A DNA stretch of 64,000 nucleotides, taken from positions 532,001-596,000 of the forward strand of contig NZ_JAFP01000001.1 in the NCBI RefSeq assembly GCF_000526195.1, read 5' to 3'. This document shows positions 47,437 to 58,858 of the stretch, in pieces. Each line of letters opens with the position of its first letter. Within the stretch, counting starts at the first letter, position 1. Under the pieces are notes generated by a model. That model did not search any database. It saw nothing but the letters and a program-made list of their open reading frames with translations, and was not told the origin of the DNA. A program made the position numbers and the translations under genes. This DNA is from Hippea sp. KM1 (GTDB lineage Bacteria > Campylobacterota_A > Desulfurellia > Desulfurellales > Hippeaceae).

Positions 47437-47808
47437 GTGAGGGTTATAGTATCTTTGTTGGTTTTGTTGATGTTTTCCCTAAATAGCTTTGCGCTTGTTG
47501 TGGATTCGATTGTTTGTGGTTTGGGCATAAAAAACAGGGCGATCGTTTCCAAATCGGACGAGTTTAAGGAGGGTGATCGCATTTATTGCCTTACCACGCT
47601 TAAAGACATAAGGGATAAGACATACATCATCCACAGATGGGTGCTGGATGATAGGCATTTTGATGTTAGGCTATCCGTAAGGCCGTCTTTTAGGTTTAGA
47701 ACCTGGTCTTACAAGACCATCTATCCATCCATGAGGGGCGTATGGAAGTTAGAGGTTATAGATAACAATGGGAAACTGTTGAAAGAAAAGGTTTTTATAG
47801 TTAGATAG
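47437..47808 (+). CDS. DUF2914 periplasmic protein
   Basis: A 123-residue protein with a signal peptide (VIVSLLVLLMFSLNSFALV) and a beta-rich domain ending in GVWKLEVIDNNGKLLKE, the hallmark of DUF2914, whose function is unknown. WVLDDRHFDVRLSV and RTWSYKTI are its conserved aromatic-rich strands. The GTG start has AGAGGTGAAAAG ahead. It sits 12 bases before a PAS-MCP gene. Confidence 0.75.
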   Translation: MRVIVSLLVLLMFSLNSFALVVDSIVCGLGIKNRAIVSKSDEFKEGDRIYCLTTLKDIRDKTYIIHRWVLDDRHFDVRLSVRPSFRFRTWSYKTIYPSMRGVWKLEVIDNNGKLLKEKVFIVR

Positions 47809-47820
47809 GGGGGGAGCTGT

Positions 47821-49029
47821 ATGTTTTTTAGAAAAAGGAGTGATACGGCAGGGGATGAGCTTAAGTCGGAGCTTGTGGATAGGTTGGTAGATGAGGTTAT
47901 TCAGGATAAGGCCAAGGAACTGACACAGGAAGACAAGGAAGTGTTGAAGAATGGGCCGTTTGTTAAGAGGGTGGAGAAGCTTTTGGAGATATACTCAACC
48001 GATGTTTACTGCTGGCGTTTCTTTAGGGAGAATTTCTTTATCATATTTGCCGTAAACCCCCAGAGACGGTTTATCTATTTCAATAAGGCATTTGAAGAAG
48101 TTACCGGATGGAGCTATCATGAGCTGTTCAACATAGATTCTGCTGCAAAGGTTCTATGGCCTGAGGATCCGCAGGCCTGCACCGTTTGTAAGCTTGTTGT
48201 TGAGTGTATGCAGAAAAAGGAAGTGGTTATAGGAAGAGCCACGATTATGCACAGGAGTGGTGAGAAGATACCGGTGATGGTTAACGCCATGCCCATTGTG
48301 AAGAACGGTGAGGTTTTGTATGTCTATGTCATATTGAGGGATCTAAGGAAGGAAGAGGCGGAGAAGAAGAGATACCTTGAGGAGAATATCTCGGTTATCC
48401 GTGATGTACTAAACAGGGTTGCCAACGGTGATATAGCCGAGCCTGCCTATATACCGGATGATAACGAGCTTAAGGATTTAGAGGGTCCGATAAATGCCAT
48501 CATTGAGAGTTTGCAGACGATTGTTAGGGGTGTTAAGGAATCGGCAGAGGTTGTCGATGATATATCCAACAAAACGGCCGAAGGCGTTGAGAGGATAGAC
48601 GACTGGAATGAAAACATATTCCAGGCATCGCAGGATGAGCTTGTTAAGCTGGCAAAGGAGCTGGGTGAAGCAACAAGGAATATCGAAAGCATATTGAGCC
48701 TGATAAGCGACATAGCAGACCAGACCAATCTGCTTGCCCTAAATGCTGCAATCGAGGCAGCAAGGGCCGGGGAGGCAGGGCGAGGCTTTGCCGTTGTTGC
48801 CGATGAGATCAGGAACTTAGCAGAGAGGAGCCAGAGGGCAACAGGGGATATAGCCGAGGCCATAAAGGCGATAGAGAAGAGCTCAAGGGATATGATTGAG
48901 AAGATAGATTACAGCTCGTCAAGCTCAAAACAGCTCATAGAGGCCATATCCTCACTAAAGAGCAATATAGATGCCTTAAACGATCACATCAAGACGCTGC
49001 TTGAGAATATCTCCATATTTAATGTTTAG
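47821..49029 (+). CDS. Soluble PAS-domain methyl-accepting chemotaxis protein
   Basis: A 402-residue cytoplasmic receptor with no membrane segment. A helical lead is followed by a PAS domain (about 75-185) containing [12 protein letters not shown], whose C-x2-C-x5-C could bind metal or sense redox, then a short linker and a signalling hairpin with tip [18 protein letters not shown] and [11 protein letters not shown]. The hairpin is short and ends soon after the tip. Its ribosome region is a run of seven Gs after the DUF2914 stop. Ligand unknown; cytoplasmic redox or energy sensing is plausible. Confidence 0.9.
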   Translation: MFFRKRSDTAGDELKSELVDRLVDEVIQDKAKELTQEDKEVLKNGPFVKRVEKLLEIYSTDVYCWRFFRENFFIIFAVNPQRRFIYFNKAFEEVTGWSYHELFNIDSAAKVLWPEDPQACTVCKLVVECMQKKEVVIGRATIMHRSGEKIPVMVNAMPIVKNGEVLYVYVILRDLRKEEAEKKRYLEENISVIRDVLNRVANGDIAEPAYIPDDNELKDLEGPINAIIESLQTIVRGVKESAEVVDDISNKTAEGVERIDDWNENIFQASQDELVKLAKELGEATRNIESILSLISDIADQTNLLALNAAIEAARAGEAGRGFAVVADEIRNLAERSQRATGDIAEAIKAIEKSSRDMIEKIDYSSSSSKQLIEAISSLKSNIDALNDHIKTLLENISIFNV

Positions 49030-49044
49030 CAGAAGGGGGTTTTT

Positions 49045-50319
49045 ATGGGGGGGATGAGCATATCGCAGAAGATACTCGCAGCAAAAAGCGGAAGGGACTC
49101 TCTCAGGGCGGGAGAGATTGTGTTGGCCGATGTGGATTTGGCCTTTGCTAACGACATTACGGCACCAATATCCATAGATTTTGTCAAAAGGCTGGGCGTT
49201 GATGTCTTTGATAAGAACAAGATAGCCTTGATTCCTGATCATTTTACGCCCAACAAGGACATAAACTCGGCCAACCAGTGCAAGATCATGCGTGATTTTG
49301 TTAAAGAGAGGAAGCTGCCCCTGTATTGGGAAAGCGGCGAGGTCGGCATAGAGCATGCACTCCTGCCTGAGCAGGGATACATCAAGCCCGGTATGTTGAT
49401 AGTTGGCGCAGACTCACACACCTGCACCCACGGTGCATTGGGCGCCTTTGCAACGGGTATGGGCTCAACCGATGTGGGTTTTGCCTTTGCAACGGGCAAG
49501 AGCTGGTTTAGGGTTCCTGAGAGTATAAAGTTTATCTATAAAGGCGAGAGAAACAAATGGGTTGGTGGTAAGGATCTAATCCTCTATACGATAGGAAAAA
49601 TCGGCGTTGCCGGCGCCTTGTATAAATCGATGGAGTTTGGTGGTGAGGCAATTGCCGGGCTTCCTGTAGAGGATAGGCTTACCATGTGCAATATGGCCGT
49701 TGAAGCAGGCGCTAAAAACGGCATCATAGAACCTGATGATATAACCATTAAATACTTAAGTGAGCATGGCATAAAACAGGAGGACTATACGATATTTAAA
49801 AGCGATGAGGATGCAGAATATGCCGATGTAATAGAGATAGATGTTTCCCAGATAGAGCCGCAGGTTGCCTTTCCCCATTTGCCGTCAAACACCAGGGGCA
49901 TAAGCCAGATAAAGGAGGATATCAAGATAGATCAGGCCTTTATCGGTTCGTGCACAAATGGAAGAATATCAGACCTAAGAGAGGCGGCAAGGGTCTTAAA
50001 AGGCAATAAGGTTGCCAAATATGTAAGGCTCATTATTATTCCTGCAACGGTTGAGGTTTATAAACAGGCATTGAAAGAGGGGTTATTTGACATCTTTTTA
50101 GAGGCTGGGGCTGTTATCTCAACGCCGACTTGTGGCCCGTGCCTGGGTGGATATATGGGTATTTTGGCAGACGGTGAGGTGTGTATATCCACATCAAACA
50201 GGAACTTTGTGGGCAGGATGGGTTCAAAAAAGGCCTATGTCTATCTATCCTCGCCGGCCGTTGCGGCAGCAAGCGCCGTGGCGGGAAAAATCATTCATCC
50301 CGATGAGGTGGTAAGATGA
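49045..50319 (+). CDS. leuC: 3-isopropylmalate dehydratase large subunit
   Basis: A 424-residue aconitase-family enzyme of the short archaeal/thermophile type. [33 protein letters not shown] and [10 protein letters not shown] supply the [4Fe-4S] Cys and substrate contacts. It isomerises 2- and 3-isopropylmalate for leucine synthesis with LeuD. The start region is ATGGGGGGGATG, so initiation at 49045 or 49054 are both possible. Confidence 0.95.
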   Translation: MGGMSISQKILAAKSGRDSLRAGEIVLADVDLAFANDITAPISIDFVKRLGVDVFDKNKIALIPDHFTPNKDINSANQCKIMRDFVKERKLPLYWESGEVGIEHALLPEQGYIKPGMLIVGADSHTCTHGALGAFATGMGSTDVGFAFATGKSWFRVPESIKFIYKGERNKWVGGKDLILYTIGKIGVAGALYKSMEFGGEAIAGLPVEDRLTMCNMAVEAGAKNGIIEPDDITIKYLSEHGIKQEDYTIFKSDEDAEYADVIEIDVSQIEPQVAFPHLPSNTRGISQIKEDIKIDQAFIGSCTNGRISDLREAARVLKGNKVAKYVRLIIIPATVEVYKQALKEGLFDIFLEAGAVISTPTCGPCLGGYMGILADGEVCISTSNRNFVGRMGSKKAYVYLSSPAVAAASAVAGKIIHPDEVVR

Positions 50320-50807
50320 AGATAAAGGGAAGGGTCTGGGTCTATCCAGACAATGTGGATACGGATGTAATTATACCTGCAAGGTATCTAAATACATCAG
50401 ACCCCGCAGAGCTTGCAAAGCACTGTATGGAGGATATAGACGAAAGCTTCGCCAAAGAGGTAAAAAATGGCGATATTATAGTGGCTGGTTATAACTTCGG
50501 GAGCGGCTCAAGCAGGGAGCATGCACCCATTGCCATTAAAGCAAGCGGCGTGGCCTGTGTTATAGCTAAGTCGTTTTCGAGGATATTCTATCGCAACGCC
50601 TTTAACATAGGTCTGCCCATATTAGAAAGCGATGTTGTTGATGAGCTTGAAAAGGGCGATGAGATAGAGGTTGATACGGCCAAGGGCGAGATAATTATAT
50701 TGAAAAACGGCAAGGTGTTTAAATCCAGTGTTATACCAGAATTCATGCAGCAGTTGATAGAAAGCGGCGGCCTGTTTGGCTATGCTAAAAAATTACTGAA
50801 TGTTTGA
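50316..50807 (+). CDS. leuD: 3-isopropylmalate dehydratase small subunit
   Basis: A 163-residue swivel-domain partner of Leu[20 protein letters not shown] and [19 protein letters not shown] are signature motifs. It overlaps leuC by 4 bases, ensuring equal amounts of the two subunits. Confidence 0.96.
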   Translation: MKIKGRVWVYPDNVDTDVIIPARYLNTSDPAELAKHCMEDIDESFAKEVKNGDIIVAGYNFGSGSSREHAPIAIKASGVACVIAKSFSRIFYRNAFNIGLPILESDVVDELEKGDEIEVDTAKGEIIILKNGKVFKSSVIPEFMQQLIESGGLFGYAKKLLNV

Positions 50808-50815
50808 GGTGGGTT

Positions 50816-51898
50816 ATGGCTAAATTCAGGATAGCGGTTGCAGAGGGCGATGGTATAGGCCCTGAGGTTGTTGCAGAGGGCATAAAGATTTTGGATGAGA
50901 TAGCATCAAAGTTCAATCACGAGTTTGTTTATGAGAAGGTCTATATCGGTGGTATAGCCGTGGATAAGTTTGACGACCCGCTGCCTGATAGCGAGGTTGA
51001 GAAGATCCTGTCGTGCGATGCTTTGTTTTTCGGTGCTGTGGGTGGACCTAAATGGGATAATCTGCCACGCCAGAAAAGGCCGGAGACGGGCATGCTCAAG
51101 ATCAGAAAGGCGCTGAATGCCTTTGCTAACCTGAGGCCTGCCAGGGTATTTGATGAGCTTGTGGATGCAAGCACATTGAAGCCCGAGGTGGTGCAGGGCA
51201 TAGATATCTTGGTGGTTAGGGAGCTTACCGGTGGTATATACTTTGGTCAACCCAGGGGCATAGTTGAAGAGGACGGTGTTAAGAAGGGCATAAACACAAT
51301 GGTCTATACCGAACCTGAGATAGAGCGCATCGTTAGGCTTGCCTTTGAGCTTGCAATGCAAAGGAGAAAGAAGCTTACCAGCGTCGATAAGGCCAATGTC
51401 CTTGATGTGAGCCAGCTGTGGCGTGATATGGTGGATAGGGTGGCAAAGGATTATCCTGAGGTTGAATACAACCATTTGCTTGTTGATAATGCCGCTATGC
51501 AGCTTGTAAGAAACCCCAAGCAGTTTGATGTTATCGTTACGGGCAATATCTTTGGCGATATATTATCCGATGAGGCCAGCATGTTAACAGGATCAATCGG
51601 CATGCTCCCGTCTGCATCGATCGGTGGTAAGGTGGGCATGTTTGAGCCGATACACGGTTCAGCCCCGGATATTGCCGGTTTGGGTATAGCAAACCCCATA
51701 GCCCAGATAGAGTCTGCAGCCATGATGCTTAAATACGGTTTTAAGCTCGATAAGGAGGCAGAAATCATAGAGAAGGCGGTGGATATGGTGCTTAAGATGG
51801 GCTATAGAACCCCAGACATCATGAGTGAGGGCAAAAGGAAGGTGAACACCCAGCAGATGGGTGATTTGATAGCAAAGGCTATAGGTGATGTGGAATGA
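50816..51898 (+). CDS. leuB: 3-isopropylmalate dehydrogenase
   Basis: About 360 residues. [29 protein letters not shown], the catalytic YTEPEIER with K in SVDKANVLD, and [14 protein letters not shown] are typical. It oxidises and decarboxylates 3-isopropylmalate using NAD. The ATG at 50816 with TTGAGGTGGGTT upstream is preferred over 50804. The leuA synthase is not in the window. Confidence 0.96.
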   Translation: MAKFRIAVAEGDGIGPEVVAEGIKILDEIASKFNHEFVYEKVYIGGIAVDKFDDPLPDSEVEKILSCDALFFGAVGGPKWDNLPRQKRPETGMLKIRKALNAFANLRPARVFDELVDASTLKPEVVQGIDILVVRELTGGIYFGQPRGIVEEDGVKKGINTMVYTEPEIERIVRLAFELAMQRRKKLTSVDKANVLDVSQLWRDMVDRVAKDYPEVEYNHLLVDNAAMQLVRNPKQFDVIVTGNIFGDILSDEASMLTGSIGMLPSASIGGKVGMFEPIHGSAPDIAGLGIANPIAQIESAAMMLKYGFKLDKEAEIIEKAVDMVLKMGYRTPDIMSEGKRKVNTQQMGDLIAKAIGDVE

Positions 51899-52368
51899 TA
51901 ATCGGCATCATCTCGGACAGTCATGACAACATAGAGGCCATCGATAGGGCTGTTGAGCTTTTGAATAGTGAGGGCGTTCAGCTTACGATCCATTTAGGCG
52001 ATATTGTGTCGCCGTTCTGTTTTGACTATTTCAATAGGCTAAAAAGCGATTTTATTGGTGTTTTTGGCAACAACGACGGTGAGGTTTTATTCTTGCAGCA
52101 GAAGAGCGAGGGTAAGCTGTTTAAGCCACCTTATGAGGTTGAGATCGACGGTAAGGATTTTGTCTTGATGCATGAACCGTTTGGCATTAATAGACTTGCA
52201 AACGAATACGATTATGTGCTGTATGGTCACCTGCACAGGATAGACATAAGAAAGACCCAGAGGGGAATGATAATAAACCCCGGGGAGTTATGCGGATGTT
52301 TGAGCAAAAGAAGGACGCTGGCGATTTTGGATACAACGACCAACGAGGTCAAGCTGATGGATGTTTAG
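51895..52368 (+). CDS. YfcE/MJ0936-type metallophosphoesterase
   Basis: A 157-residue calcineurin-like phosphoesterase. [29 protein letters not shown] and YGHLHR are the five metal-binding blocks in order, with minimal extra sequence. Homologues hydrolyse phosphodiesters with Mn or Ni, in vivo role unknown. It overlaps leuB by 4 bases and engB by about 73. Confidence 0.9.
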   Translation: MIIGIISDSHDNIEAIDRAVELLNSEGVQLTIHLGDIVSPFCFDYFNRLKSDFIGVFGNNDGEVLFLQQKSEGKLFKPPYEVEIDGKDFVLMHEPFGINRLANEYDYVLYGHLHRIDIRKTQRGMIINPGELCGCLSKRRTLAILDTTTNEVKLMDV

Positions 52369-52937
52369 CTTTTAAAAAGGCTGTTTTTGAGGGCAGTTAT
52401 GAGGATGCAAGGCTCCTCGGGCTGCCCCAGATTGCCTTTGCGGGCAGGAGCAATGTTGGCAAATCGTCGCTTATAAACGCCATTTTGAACAGAAAAATAA
52501 CCTATGTAAGCAAAAATCCCGGAAAAACCATAATGATAAACGCCATAAAGGTCAACGACAGGTTCTATTTTATCGATTTGCCCGGATACGGTTATGCAAG
52601 GCGGTCAAAGCAGATGCGCAATAAGTGGAGAAAGACCATCGAGGATTATCTGAAAAACTCGAATCTGCTTTACCATGTGTTTGTTTTGATAGACTCAAGA
52701 CACTTACCGATGGATAGCGATGTGGTTTTTCTTGATTGGCTTAGGTTTTACAAAAAGCCTTTTAGTGTGGTTTTTACCAAAACCGATAAATCCACCCAAA
52801 AATCCATTTCGGCCAGCATATCCTACCTTAAGCAGCAGATAGGCAACTTCAATTACTTCTTGACATCCTCAAAGAAAAAGAAGGGTATAGATAGGCTGTG
52901 TGAATTCATAGGCGAAAGGGCAGGGCAGCTTCCCTAA
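52296..52937 (+). CDS. engB: GTP-binding ribosome biogenesis protein EngB (YsxC/YihA)
   Basis: About 213 residues. [13 protein letters not shown] (G1), DLPGYGYA (G3), TKTDKS (G4) and a late TSSKKKKG region are seen. It helps assemble the 50S subunit. No in-frame start exists nearer the GTPase core, so it must begin inside the phosphoesterase gene; the ATG at 52296 is 8 bases after GGGGAG (52290 is possible). The overlap of about 73 bases is long. The 3' end meets convergent hslU. Confidence 0.92.
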   Translation: MFEQKKDAGDFGYNDQRGQADGCLAFKKAVFEGSYEDARLLGLPQIAFAGRSNVGKSSLINAILNRKITYVSKNPGKTIMINAIKVNDRFYFIDLPGYGYARRSKQMRNKWRKTIEDYLKNSNLLYHVFVLIDSRHLPMDSDVVFLDWLRFYKKPFSVVFTKTDKSTQKSISASISYLKQQIGNFNYFLTSSKKKKGIDRLCEFIGERAGQLP

Positions 52938-54286
52938 AGGATATAGCGGCTTAGATCCCTATCCTCCACAATGCCTGAGAGCTTCTCTTCGACATATTTT
53001 GCGTCTATCACTATGTTTTTGGGTTCTATGTCTGGCGCCTCGAAGGATATATCCTCAAGGAGTCTCTCAAGCAGCGTATGGAGCCTTCTTGCCCCTATAT
53101 TTTCTGTTTCTTTGTTTATCTTTTCTGCTATCTCTGCGATCTTTTCTATGGCATCATCACTGAAGGTAAGCTCTATGCCCTCTGTATCAAGGAGCGCCTT
53201 GTATTGCTTGATTAGCGCATTTCTTGGCTCTTTCAATATCCTTATGAAATCATCCTTTGTTAACGGTTTTAACTCAACCCTGATGGGAAACCTTCCCTGA
53301 AGCTCGGGTATCATGTCGCTGGGTTTTACCTGATGGAACGCCCCTGCCGCAATGAACAGTATGTGGTCTGTCTTTATGATTCCATAGCGGGTGTTGACGC
53401 TTGAGCCTTCCACGATGGGCAATAGATCCCTCTGCACGCCCTCCCTTGAGACATCCGGGCCGGAGGTCGATGAGGATTTGCTGACTATCTTGTCTATCTC
53501 GTCTATAAAGACTATGCCATCATTGGATGCCTTCTCTATAGCCTTCTCCTTGACCTTGTCTTTGTCTATGAGTTTCTGGGCCTCTTCCTCTTTTAGTATC
53601 CTCAATGCCTCTTTTACCGTTACCTTTCGGGTCTTTTTCCTGCCTGGCAGGAGGTTGTCTAACATGTCCTTAAGGCTTGAATCCAGCTCATCTATCGGTG
53701 CTGCTGCAACCTCGATAAAGGGAACCATCTGCTCGGGTTTTTGTGGGCTTATGGTTATCTCCACGACCTTATCGTCCAGCTCGCCGTTTCTTAGCTTTTC
53801 CCTGAACTTCTCCCTTGTCTTTGAGATTCTCTCCTCATCCTCACTCTCATAGATGGAGCGCTTCTTTATAGGAGGCACCAGGATATCCAAAACCCTTTCC
53901 TCTGCCTCTTTTTCAGCCTTGTCCTCGACCTTTTTTAGCTCCTCCTGCTTGACCATCTCATAGCTTATGCGGGCAAGGTCTCGTATTATAGACTCAACAT
54001 CCCTTCCCACATAGCCGACCTCTGTAAACTTGCTTGCCTCAACCTTCACAAACGGGGCGTTTGTTATCTTTGCTATCCTTCTTGCGATTTCTGTTTTTCC
54101 CACGCCGGTTGGGCCTATCATGAGTATGTTCTTTGGCATTATCTCTTCTTTTATATCGCCTGAAACCTTATGCCTTCTATAGCGGGTTCTTAGTGCTATA
54201 GCTATGGCCTTTTTGGCCTCTTTTTGGCCGACTATGTATTTATCTAAAAGCTCCACAATTCGTTTTGGCGTGAGCTTGTCTTCCAT
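52934..54286 (-). CDS. hslU: HslU ATPase subunit of the HslUV protease
   Basis: A 450-residue AAA+ unfoldase. Starts [17 protein letters not shown]; Walker [10 protein letters not shown]; the intermediate I domain lies at about 110-235; Walker [12 protein letters not shown]; and the C-terminal LSRYIL tail that docks into HslV is intact. It unfolds substrates for HslV. It is 4 bases after hslV. Confidence 0.97.
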   Translation of the reverse strand: MEDKLTPKRIVELLDKYIVGQKEAKKAIAIALRTRYRRHKVSGDIKEEIMPKNILMIGPTGVGKTEIARRIAKITNAPFVKVEASKFTEVGYVGRDVESIIRDLARISYEMVKQEELKKVEDKAEKEAEERVLDILVPPIKKRSIYESEDEERISKTREKFREKLRNGELDDKVVEITISPQKPEQMVPFIEVAAAPIDELDSSLKDMLDNLLPGRKKTRKVTVKEALRILKEEEAQKLIDKDKVKEKAIEKASNDGIVFIDEIDKIVSKSSSTSGPDVSREGVQRDLLPIVEGSSVNTRYGIIKTDHILFIAAGAFHQVKPSDMIPELQGRFPIRVELKPLTKDDFIRILKEPRNALIKQYKALLDTEGIELTFSDDAIEKIAEIAEKINKETENIGARRLHTLLERLLEDISFEAPDIEPKNIVIDAKYVEEKLSGIVEDRDLSRYIL

Positions 54287-54290
54287 AATT

Positions 54291-54833
54291 TTATTCTCCT
54301 AATGTTTCTACGGTAATGGAGTCGTTGGTGTATATGCAGATCTGGGCTGCTATCTTTAGGGATTCTCTTACTATCGATTCTGCATCCAGCTGTGTAAAGC
54401 CGATGAGTGCTTTGGCTGCCGAGAGTGCGTAATTGCCACCTGAGCCTATAGCGCAGACATCCTCATCGGGCGACAGGACATCACCGTTTCCTGAGATTAG
54501 ATAGATGCTCTCTTTATCTGCTGCAATAAGCATCGCCTCAAGCCTTCTCAATACCTTGTCTGTGCGCCACTCCTTTGCCAATTCTACCGATGCCCTCGTC
54601 AGGTTGCCTGCATACTCGTTTAGCTTATCCTCCAACTTTTCAAACAGCGTAAATGCATCGGCCGTTGCCCCGGCAAATCCAACGACCACCTTATCGTTGT
54701 ATAGTTTCCTTATTTTCTTTGCGTTGGATTTAATAACCGTATTGCCCAAGCTTACCTGGCCATCCCCGCCGATGGCCGTTTGATTGTCTCTTCTGACGCA
54801 TATGATCGTTGTGCCCCTGAGTTGTTCCATCAT
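54291..54833 (-). CDS. hslV: HslV peptidase
   Basis: A 180-residue proteasome-like peptidase. The N-terminal catalytic Thr follows a short propeptide ([13 protein letters not shown]), exposing TTI after processing. [11 protein letters not shown] and [14 protein letters not shown] are conserved. Initiation could be at 54833 or at the second ATG at 54830, which exactly overlaps the clpX stop as ATGA. Confidence 0.96.
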   Translation of the reverse strand: MMEQLRGTTIICVRRDNQTAIGGDGQVSLGNTVIKSNAKKIRKLYNDKVVVGFAGATADAFTLFEKLEDKLNEYAGNLTRASVELAKEWRTDKVLRRLEAMLIAADKESIYLISGNGDVLSPDEDVCAIGSGGNYALSAAKALIGFTQLDAESIVRESLKIAAQICIYTNDSITVETLGE

Positions 54834-56095
54834 GCGCTCTTCTTGCTCTTTATTATTTTGGGCTGCTTGCCGTATAAAACAACTTCCTCATCGATTATAC
54901 ACTCAGTTACATTCTTCATTGACGGTATCTTGAACATCAAATCGACCATTATCTCTTCCATAATGCTGCGCAATCCCCTGGCGCCAACCTTCCTTTCGAT
55001 GGCCTTTCTGGCTATCGCCCTTAGGGCCTCATCGGTAATGGTTAGCTTCACATTGTCCATGCTGAACATCTTTGAGTATTGCTTAACAAGAGCGTTCTTG
55101 GGTTCTGTAAGTATTCTAACAAGCTCCTCTTCATTTAGCTCATTGAGCGTTGCAACCACATGGAGCCTTCCGATTAGCTCAGGAATCAGGCCGTATCTCA
55201 TTAAATCCTCAGGCGTGACCTGCTTTAGCAGGTTGTATTTCTCGTTTTTGTCCACATTTACCGGGTTTGTAAAACCTATAGCCTTTTTGTTTATGCGCCT
55301 TGCTATGATGTTTTCAAGCCCCTCGAATGCCCCGCCGCATATGAAGAGTATGTTTGTTGTGTCTATCTGTATGAACTCCTGCTGCGGATGCTTTCTTCCG
55401 CCGTATGGTGGCACATTCACGATGCTGCCCTCTATGAGCTTAAGCAGGGCCTGCTGCACGCCCTCACCAGAAACATCCCTTGTTATCGAGGGATTCTCGC
55501 TCTTCCTTGAGATCTTGTCTATCTCGTCTATGTAAACTATGCCCTTTTGAGCCAGCGCCACATTGTAATCGGTTGCCTGAAGCAGCCTCACCAGGATATT
55601 CTCGACATCCTCGCCCACATAACCGGCCTCTGTCAGGCTTGTTGCATCGGCTATAGCAAAGGGCACATTGAGTATCTTTGCAAGCGTTTTGGCTATAAGC
55701 GTTTTGCCCGTTCCGGTTGGGCCTATAAGGAGTATGTTGCTCTTTTCCAATTCCACATCGTCCTTTTTGCGTTTTAAGGTCTGGGAGTTGATTCTTTTGT
55801 AATGGTTGTATGCCGCAACGGCTAAAACCTTCTTTGCATCATCTTGAGAGATGATGTATTCGTCTAATCGCTTCTTTATCTCCTCAGGCGTCAGGGTGTT
55901 TAGCTTCTCGTTTTTGTTTTTGTTTATCTCCTCATCCTCTGCCAGTATGTCCTCACACAGAGCCACACACTCATCGCATATATAAACGCCTGGCCCTGCA
56001 ATGAGCTTTTTAACCTCATCCTGCGTCCTGCCGCAGAACGAGCACCTCAGAGGGCCTTTTATATCTGAATTTCCTCCACCGCCCATCGGTTTCAT
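54830..56095 (-). CDS. clpX: ClpX unfoldase
   Basis: A 421-residue AAA+ protein with the N-terminal zinc-binding domain [14 protein letters not shown] and CDECVALC, Walker A GPTGTGKT, Walker [11 protein letters not shown], and the pore loop GYVGEDVE. It feeds substrates to ClpP, whose gene overlaps its start by 4 bases. Confidence 0.97.
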   Translation of the reverse strand: MKPMGGGGNSDIKGPLRCSFCGRTQDEVKKLIAGPGVYICDECVALCEDILAEDEEINKNKNEKLNTLTPEEIKKRLDEYIISQDDAKKVLAVAAYNHYKRINSQTLKRKKDDVELEKSNILLIGPTGTGKTLIAKTLAKILNVPFAIADATSLTEAGYVGEDVENILVRLLQATDYNVALAQKGIVYIDEIDKISRKSENPSITRDVSGEGVQQALLKLIEGSIVNVPPYGGRKHPQQEFIQIDTTNILFICGGAFEGLENIIARRINKKAIGFTNPVNVDKNEKYNLLKQVTPEDLMRYGLIPELIGRLHVVATLNELNEEELVRILTEPKNALVKQYSKMFSMDNVKLTITDEALRAIARKAIERKVGARGLRSIMEEIMVDLMFKIPSMKNVTECIIDEEVVLYGKQPKIIKSKKSA

Positions 56096-56694
56096 GACTT
56101 CTTCTCCTCTTCTTCCCTTGAGTAAATGATTTTATCTATAATACCGTATGCCAGGGCCTCCTTTGCATCCATAAAGTAATCCCTTTCGGTATCCTTTTCA
56201 ATGGTTTTTAGCCTCTTTCCCGTATGTTTTGCCAATATCTCATTAAGCAGCTTCTTCAGCCTCAATATCTCCTTTGCGTGTATCTCTATCTCGGTTGCCT
56301 GTCCCGAGATGCCGCCGATGGGCTGATGAATCATAATCCTTGAATGTGGCAGTGAGTATCTTTTGCCCTTTGTTCCGCTTGCCAAAAGCAGAGCGCCCAT
56401 GGAAGCAGCAGAACCGATGCATATGGTTGTTATGTCGCATTTTATGTATTGCATCGTATCGTAAATGGCAAGACCTGCCGTAACACTGCCGCCGGGTGAG
56501 TTTATGTAAAGGAAGATGTCCTTCTCCGGGTCTTCCGATTCCAAGAACAGCAACTGGCTCACTATGACATTAGAGACATCGTCGTTTATCTCACCGTTTA
56601 GCATGATGATTCTGTCTTTTAACAGCCTGGAATATATGTCGTATGCCCTCTCCCCCTGCGGTGTTTTTTCAATTACAATGGGTATCAAATTCAT
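56092..56694 (-). CDS. clpP: ClpP serine protease
   Basis: A 200-residue peptidase starting [20 protein letters not shown]. Catalytic Ser in [10 protein letters not shown], His in RIMIHQP, Asp in [13 protein letters not shown]. It forms the tetradecamer used by ClpX. It overlaps both tig and clpX by 4 bases. Confidence 0.97.
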   Translation of the reverse strand: MNLIPIVIEKTPQGERAYDIYSRLLKDRIIMLNGEINDDVSNVIVSQLLFLESEDPEKDIFLYINSPGGSVTAGLAIYDTMQYIKCDITTICIGSAASMGALLLASGTKGKRYSLPHSRIMIHQPIGGISGQATEIEIHAKEILRLKKLLNEILAKHTGKRLKTIEKDTERDYFMDAKEALAYGIIDKIIYSREEEEKKS

Positions 56695-58010
56695 TCTTTA
56701 TCCTCTTTGCTTTCCTCTTTGTTTGGCTCTATTATCTGGGCATTTTTGTGCAATAGATCCAGTGCCTTATCCCCTAAGATTTCCATCTGTATGATAGGTA
56801 TCAAGCCCTTTTCCTGGTATTCCTTGTATAGGTCTTCAAAGTTCATCCTTCTGGCGTTGGCATCTTGGGCTATGACCTGATTGATCTCCTCGCTGGAGAC
56901 ATCTATGCCCTCTTTCTTTGCTATCTCTAAGAGTATGAAGGTCGATTTAACCCTCTTTCTTGCCTCTGGCTCGAATTTTTCCCTTAACTTCTGGGGTTTA
57001 AACTCATCGGAGCTTACATCAGCCCCCATGTAATACATCTCTTTCACATACTCCATGATCATCTGATTTGTTTCCTGGTTTACCAGGCTTTCTGGAAGGT
57101 CAAACTCATACTCATCAAGGAGTTTTTTTAGTATTTCGTCTTTTTGTCTGTCTATCTCTTCCCTTTCTTTGTTCTCTTTCAGTCTGTCTTCTATGTCTTT
57201 CTTTAAATCTTCAACAGTCTTGAACTGCTTATTTATCTTCTGAGCAAACTCATCGTCTACCTCGGGCAGTTTCTTCTGTTTTAATGATTTTAGCTTAACC
57301 TCAAAGACAACATCCTTGCCCTTTAAGGCCCTTAAGGGGTAATCCTTATCAAACGAGGCCTCTATTTTCTTTGTTTCGCCGACCTTCATGCCCTTTAGTT
57401 GATCTTCTATCTCCTCTATTAACTGCTTTTTGCCAAGCTCGACGGGCAGGTTTTCACCGCCAAAGTCGTTAATGGGGTAATGTGTTTCTTTTGTGAATGT
57501 CTTTATGTCAATGATGCCTATATCGCCCTCTTCGAATGTATCACCCTCTTTATCCTCCAATGTTGCAAAGGCCTCCCTTAGCTGATCCAACACCTTGTTG
57601 ATGTCTTCTTCTGTTATCTCTATCGGCTTTGCCTCTATCTTTATGCCCTTGTATTCTTTAAGCTCAAATGAAGGCTTAACATCAACCATTGCCGTAAAGC
57701 TTAAGCCCTCCTGGTCAAAAACCACATCGGTGAATACAGGATCGGCCACGGTTTCTATCTTGTTGTCTTGTATGGCAAATTCGTAAGCCTCACTCATGAG
57801 TTCCCTTTTTGTGTTGTCTTCAATATCCTTTTTGTAATTCCTCAGGATGATCTCTTTTGGCACCTTGCCCTTTCTGAAGCCCTTGATTCTTACGGTTTTT
57901 CTCAGCTCGGATACGATTTCCTCTTTCTTTTTTTCGATTCTCTCTGGCTCTACCTTTATGTGAATCTTTTTTCTTGAGGGTTTAACATCTTCAACTGCTA
58001 CTTCCACCAT
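56691..58010 (-). CDS. tig: Trigger factor
   Basis: A 439-residue ribosome-bound chaperone and prolyl isomerase. The ribosome-docking signature lies in [16 protein letters not shown] (the GFRxGxxP loop), the PPIase domain covers about 155-240, and the helical C-terminal arms follow. It heads the protein-quality operon tig-clpP-clpX-hslV-hslU. GGAGGAAGT precedes the ATG. Confidence 0.96.
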   Translation of the reverse strand: MVEVAVEDVKPSRKKIHIKVEPERIEKKKEEIVSELRKTVRIKGFRKGKVPKEIILRNYKKDIEDNTKRELMSEAYEFAIQDNKIETVADPVFTDVVFDQEGLSFTAMVDVKPSFELKEYKGIKIEAKPIEITEEDINKVLDQLREAFATLEDKEGDTFEEGDIGIIDIKTFTKETHYPINDFGGENLPVELGKKQLIEEIEDQLKGMKVGETKKIEASFDKDYPLRALKGKDVVFEVKLKSLKQKKLPEVDDEFAQKINKQFKTVEDLKKDIEDRLKENKEREEIDRQKDEILKKLLDEYEFDLPESLVNQETNQMIMEYVKEMYYMGADVSSDEFKPQKLREKFEPEARKRVKSTFILLEIAKKEGIDVSSEEINQVIAQDANARRMNFEDLYKEYQEKGLIPIIQMEILGDKALDLLHKNAQIIEPNKEESKEDKE

Positions 58011-58037
58011 ACTTCCTCCTACCGTTTTAGTTAGCAG

Positions 58038-58066
58038 AATATACCAAAAGACGGTCTATTTTTCAA
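58038..58066 (-). promoter_or_regulatory. Promoter of the tig-clpPX-hslVU operon
   Basis: On the minus strand: TTGAAA, 17-base spacer, TATATT, ending 28 bases before the tig ATG. It has the sigma-70 form; I see no heat-shock (sigma-32) or CIRCE element here. Confidence 0.6.
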
Positions 58067-58158
58067 TTTTATTGTTGGAGTTTGAAGGGATAAACCCCAA
58101 AAAAACGGCGGTTTAACTTCTGCCAAAGCGCTGAAAATTAAAAACCTATAAAGTTAAC

Positions 58159-58186
58159 TTGACAAGACACAATAACGGTATATAAT
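58159..58186 (+). promoter_or_regulatory. Near-perfect sigma-70 promoter for the pilin genes
   Basis: A consensus TTGACA (58159-58164), 16-base spacer and consensus TATAAT (58181-58186), the best promoter match noted in the window. It implies a leader of about 200 bases before the first pilin, containing a short ORF. Confidence 0.75.
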
Positions 58187-58276
58187 TAGATAACAAAGTA
58201 ATAGAACAGAAGCGGGTCTTAGTGATTTGACTTGTGCCTGGTTGTGTGTTAAACTTGTATTAGGGAGGTTAGTTTT

Positions 58277-58312
58277 ATGGTGAATCTTAAAAAACTTCAA
58301 AAAGGGGGGTGA
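58277..58312 (+). pseudogene. Truncated prepilin-like leader ORF in the pilin 5' UTR
   Basis: GGGAGGTTAGTTTT gives an excellent ribosome site for an 11-codon ORF encoding MVNLKKLQKGG, then TGA. This is exactly the shape of a class III prepilin leader up to the Gly before the cleavage site, but the FTLIEL segment is missing; the ORF ends in a run of six Gs and the next bases do not restore it in any frame. It could be a decayed pilin copy, or a regulatory leader peptide. Confidence 0.4.
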
Positions 58313-58392
58313 TAGGGGGTTGAGAGGATATGTGTGTCAATACGAATAGGCCTTTGGGATGCTTGATTTAAAACCAAAAAGGAGGTTTAGGT

Positions 58393-58824
58393 ATGAAGGA
58401 GATTAAATCCAAAGCGGGTTTTACATTGATTGAGCTTCTGGTTGTTATCGCAATCATCGCAATTTTGGCGGCTATAGCTATACCGCAGTATAATCAGTAC
58501 AGAGAAAGGGCTAAGGCAAAGGATTTGATAACTTTGGCTCACAATTGTGCTCAAGATGTTGTTGCTTACTGTATGGATAAAGATAATGGAACTGATGTTG
58601 ATGCTTCTAATATAGATTCATGTAAAGCTAGTGGGGATGTAGGATACTTAAAAAGTGTATCTATATCTATTAGTAATGACAATACTACTAAGTGTGGTGG
58701 GTTTAAGAGTGAGAATGACAATGTAACCGCTACAGGAAGCGTTGATGGTAAAACATACCAGGCTGTATGTATATTTGATGATGATAGCGGTAGTTTTCAT
58801 TGCATAGGTCCCACAAAACAATAA
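58393..58824 (+). CDS. pilA: Type IV pilin (major pilin-like)
   Basis: A 143-residue prepilin. Leader MKEIKSKAG is cut after Gly to give [20 protein letters not shown] with the conserved Glu5. The globular part has six Cys, allowing three disulfides, and Asp/Asn/Ser-rich loops. GGAGGTTTAGGT precedes the ATG. The globular half has lower GC than most neighbours, suggesting diversification or transfer. Used for attachment, twitching or uptake. No pilus assembly genes are in the window. Confidence 0.92.
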   Translation: MKEIKSKAGFTLIELLVVIAIIAILAAIAIPQYNQYRERAKAKDLITLAHNCAQDVVAYCMDKDNGTDVDASNIDSCKASGDVGYLKSVSISISNDNTTKCGGFKSENDNVTATGSVDGKTYQAVCIFDDDSGSFHCIGPTKQ

Positions 58825-58858
58825 CAAAATTTTTTTGAGTTTAGTAAAAAGTATTTTT

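Noticed and set aside
58277-58392. Frameshifted but complete extra pilin gene
   Set aside because: No frame after MVNLKKLQKGG gives an FTLIEL-like helix, so only the leader remains.
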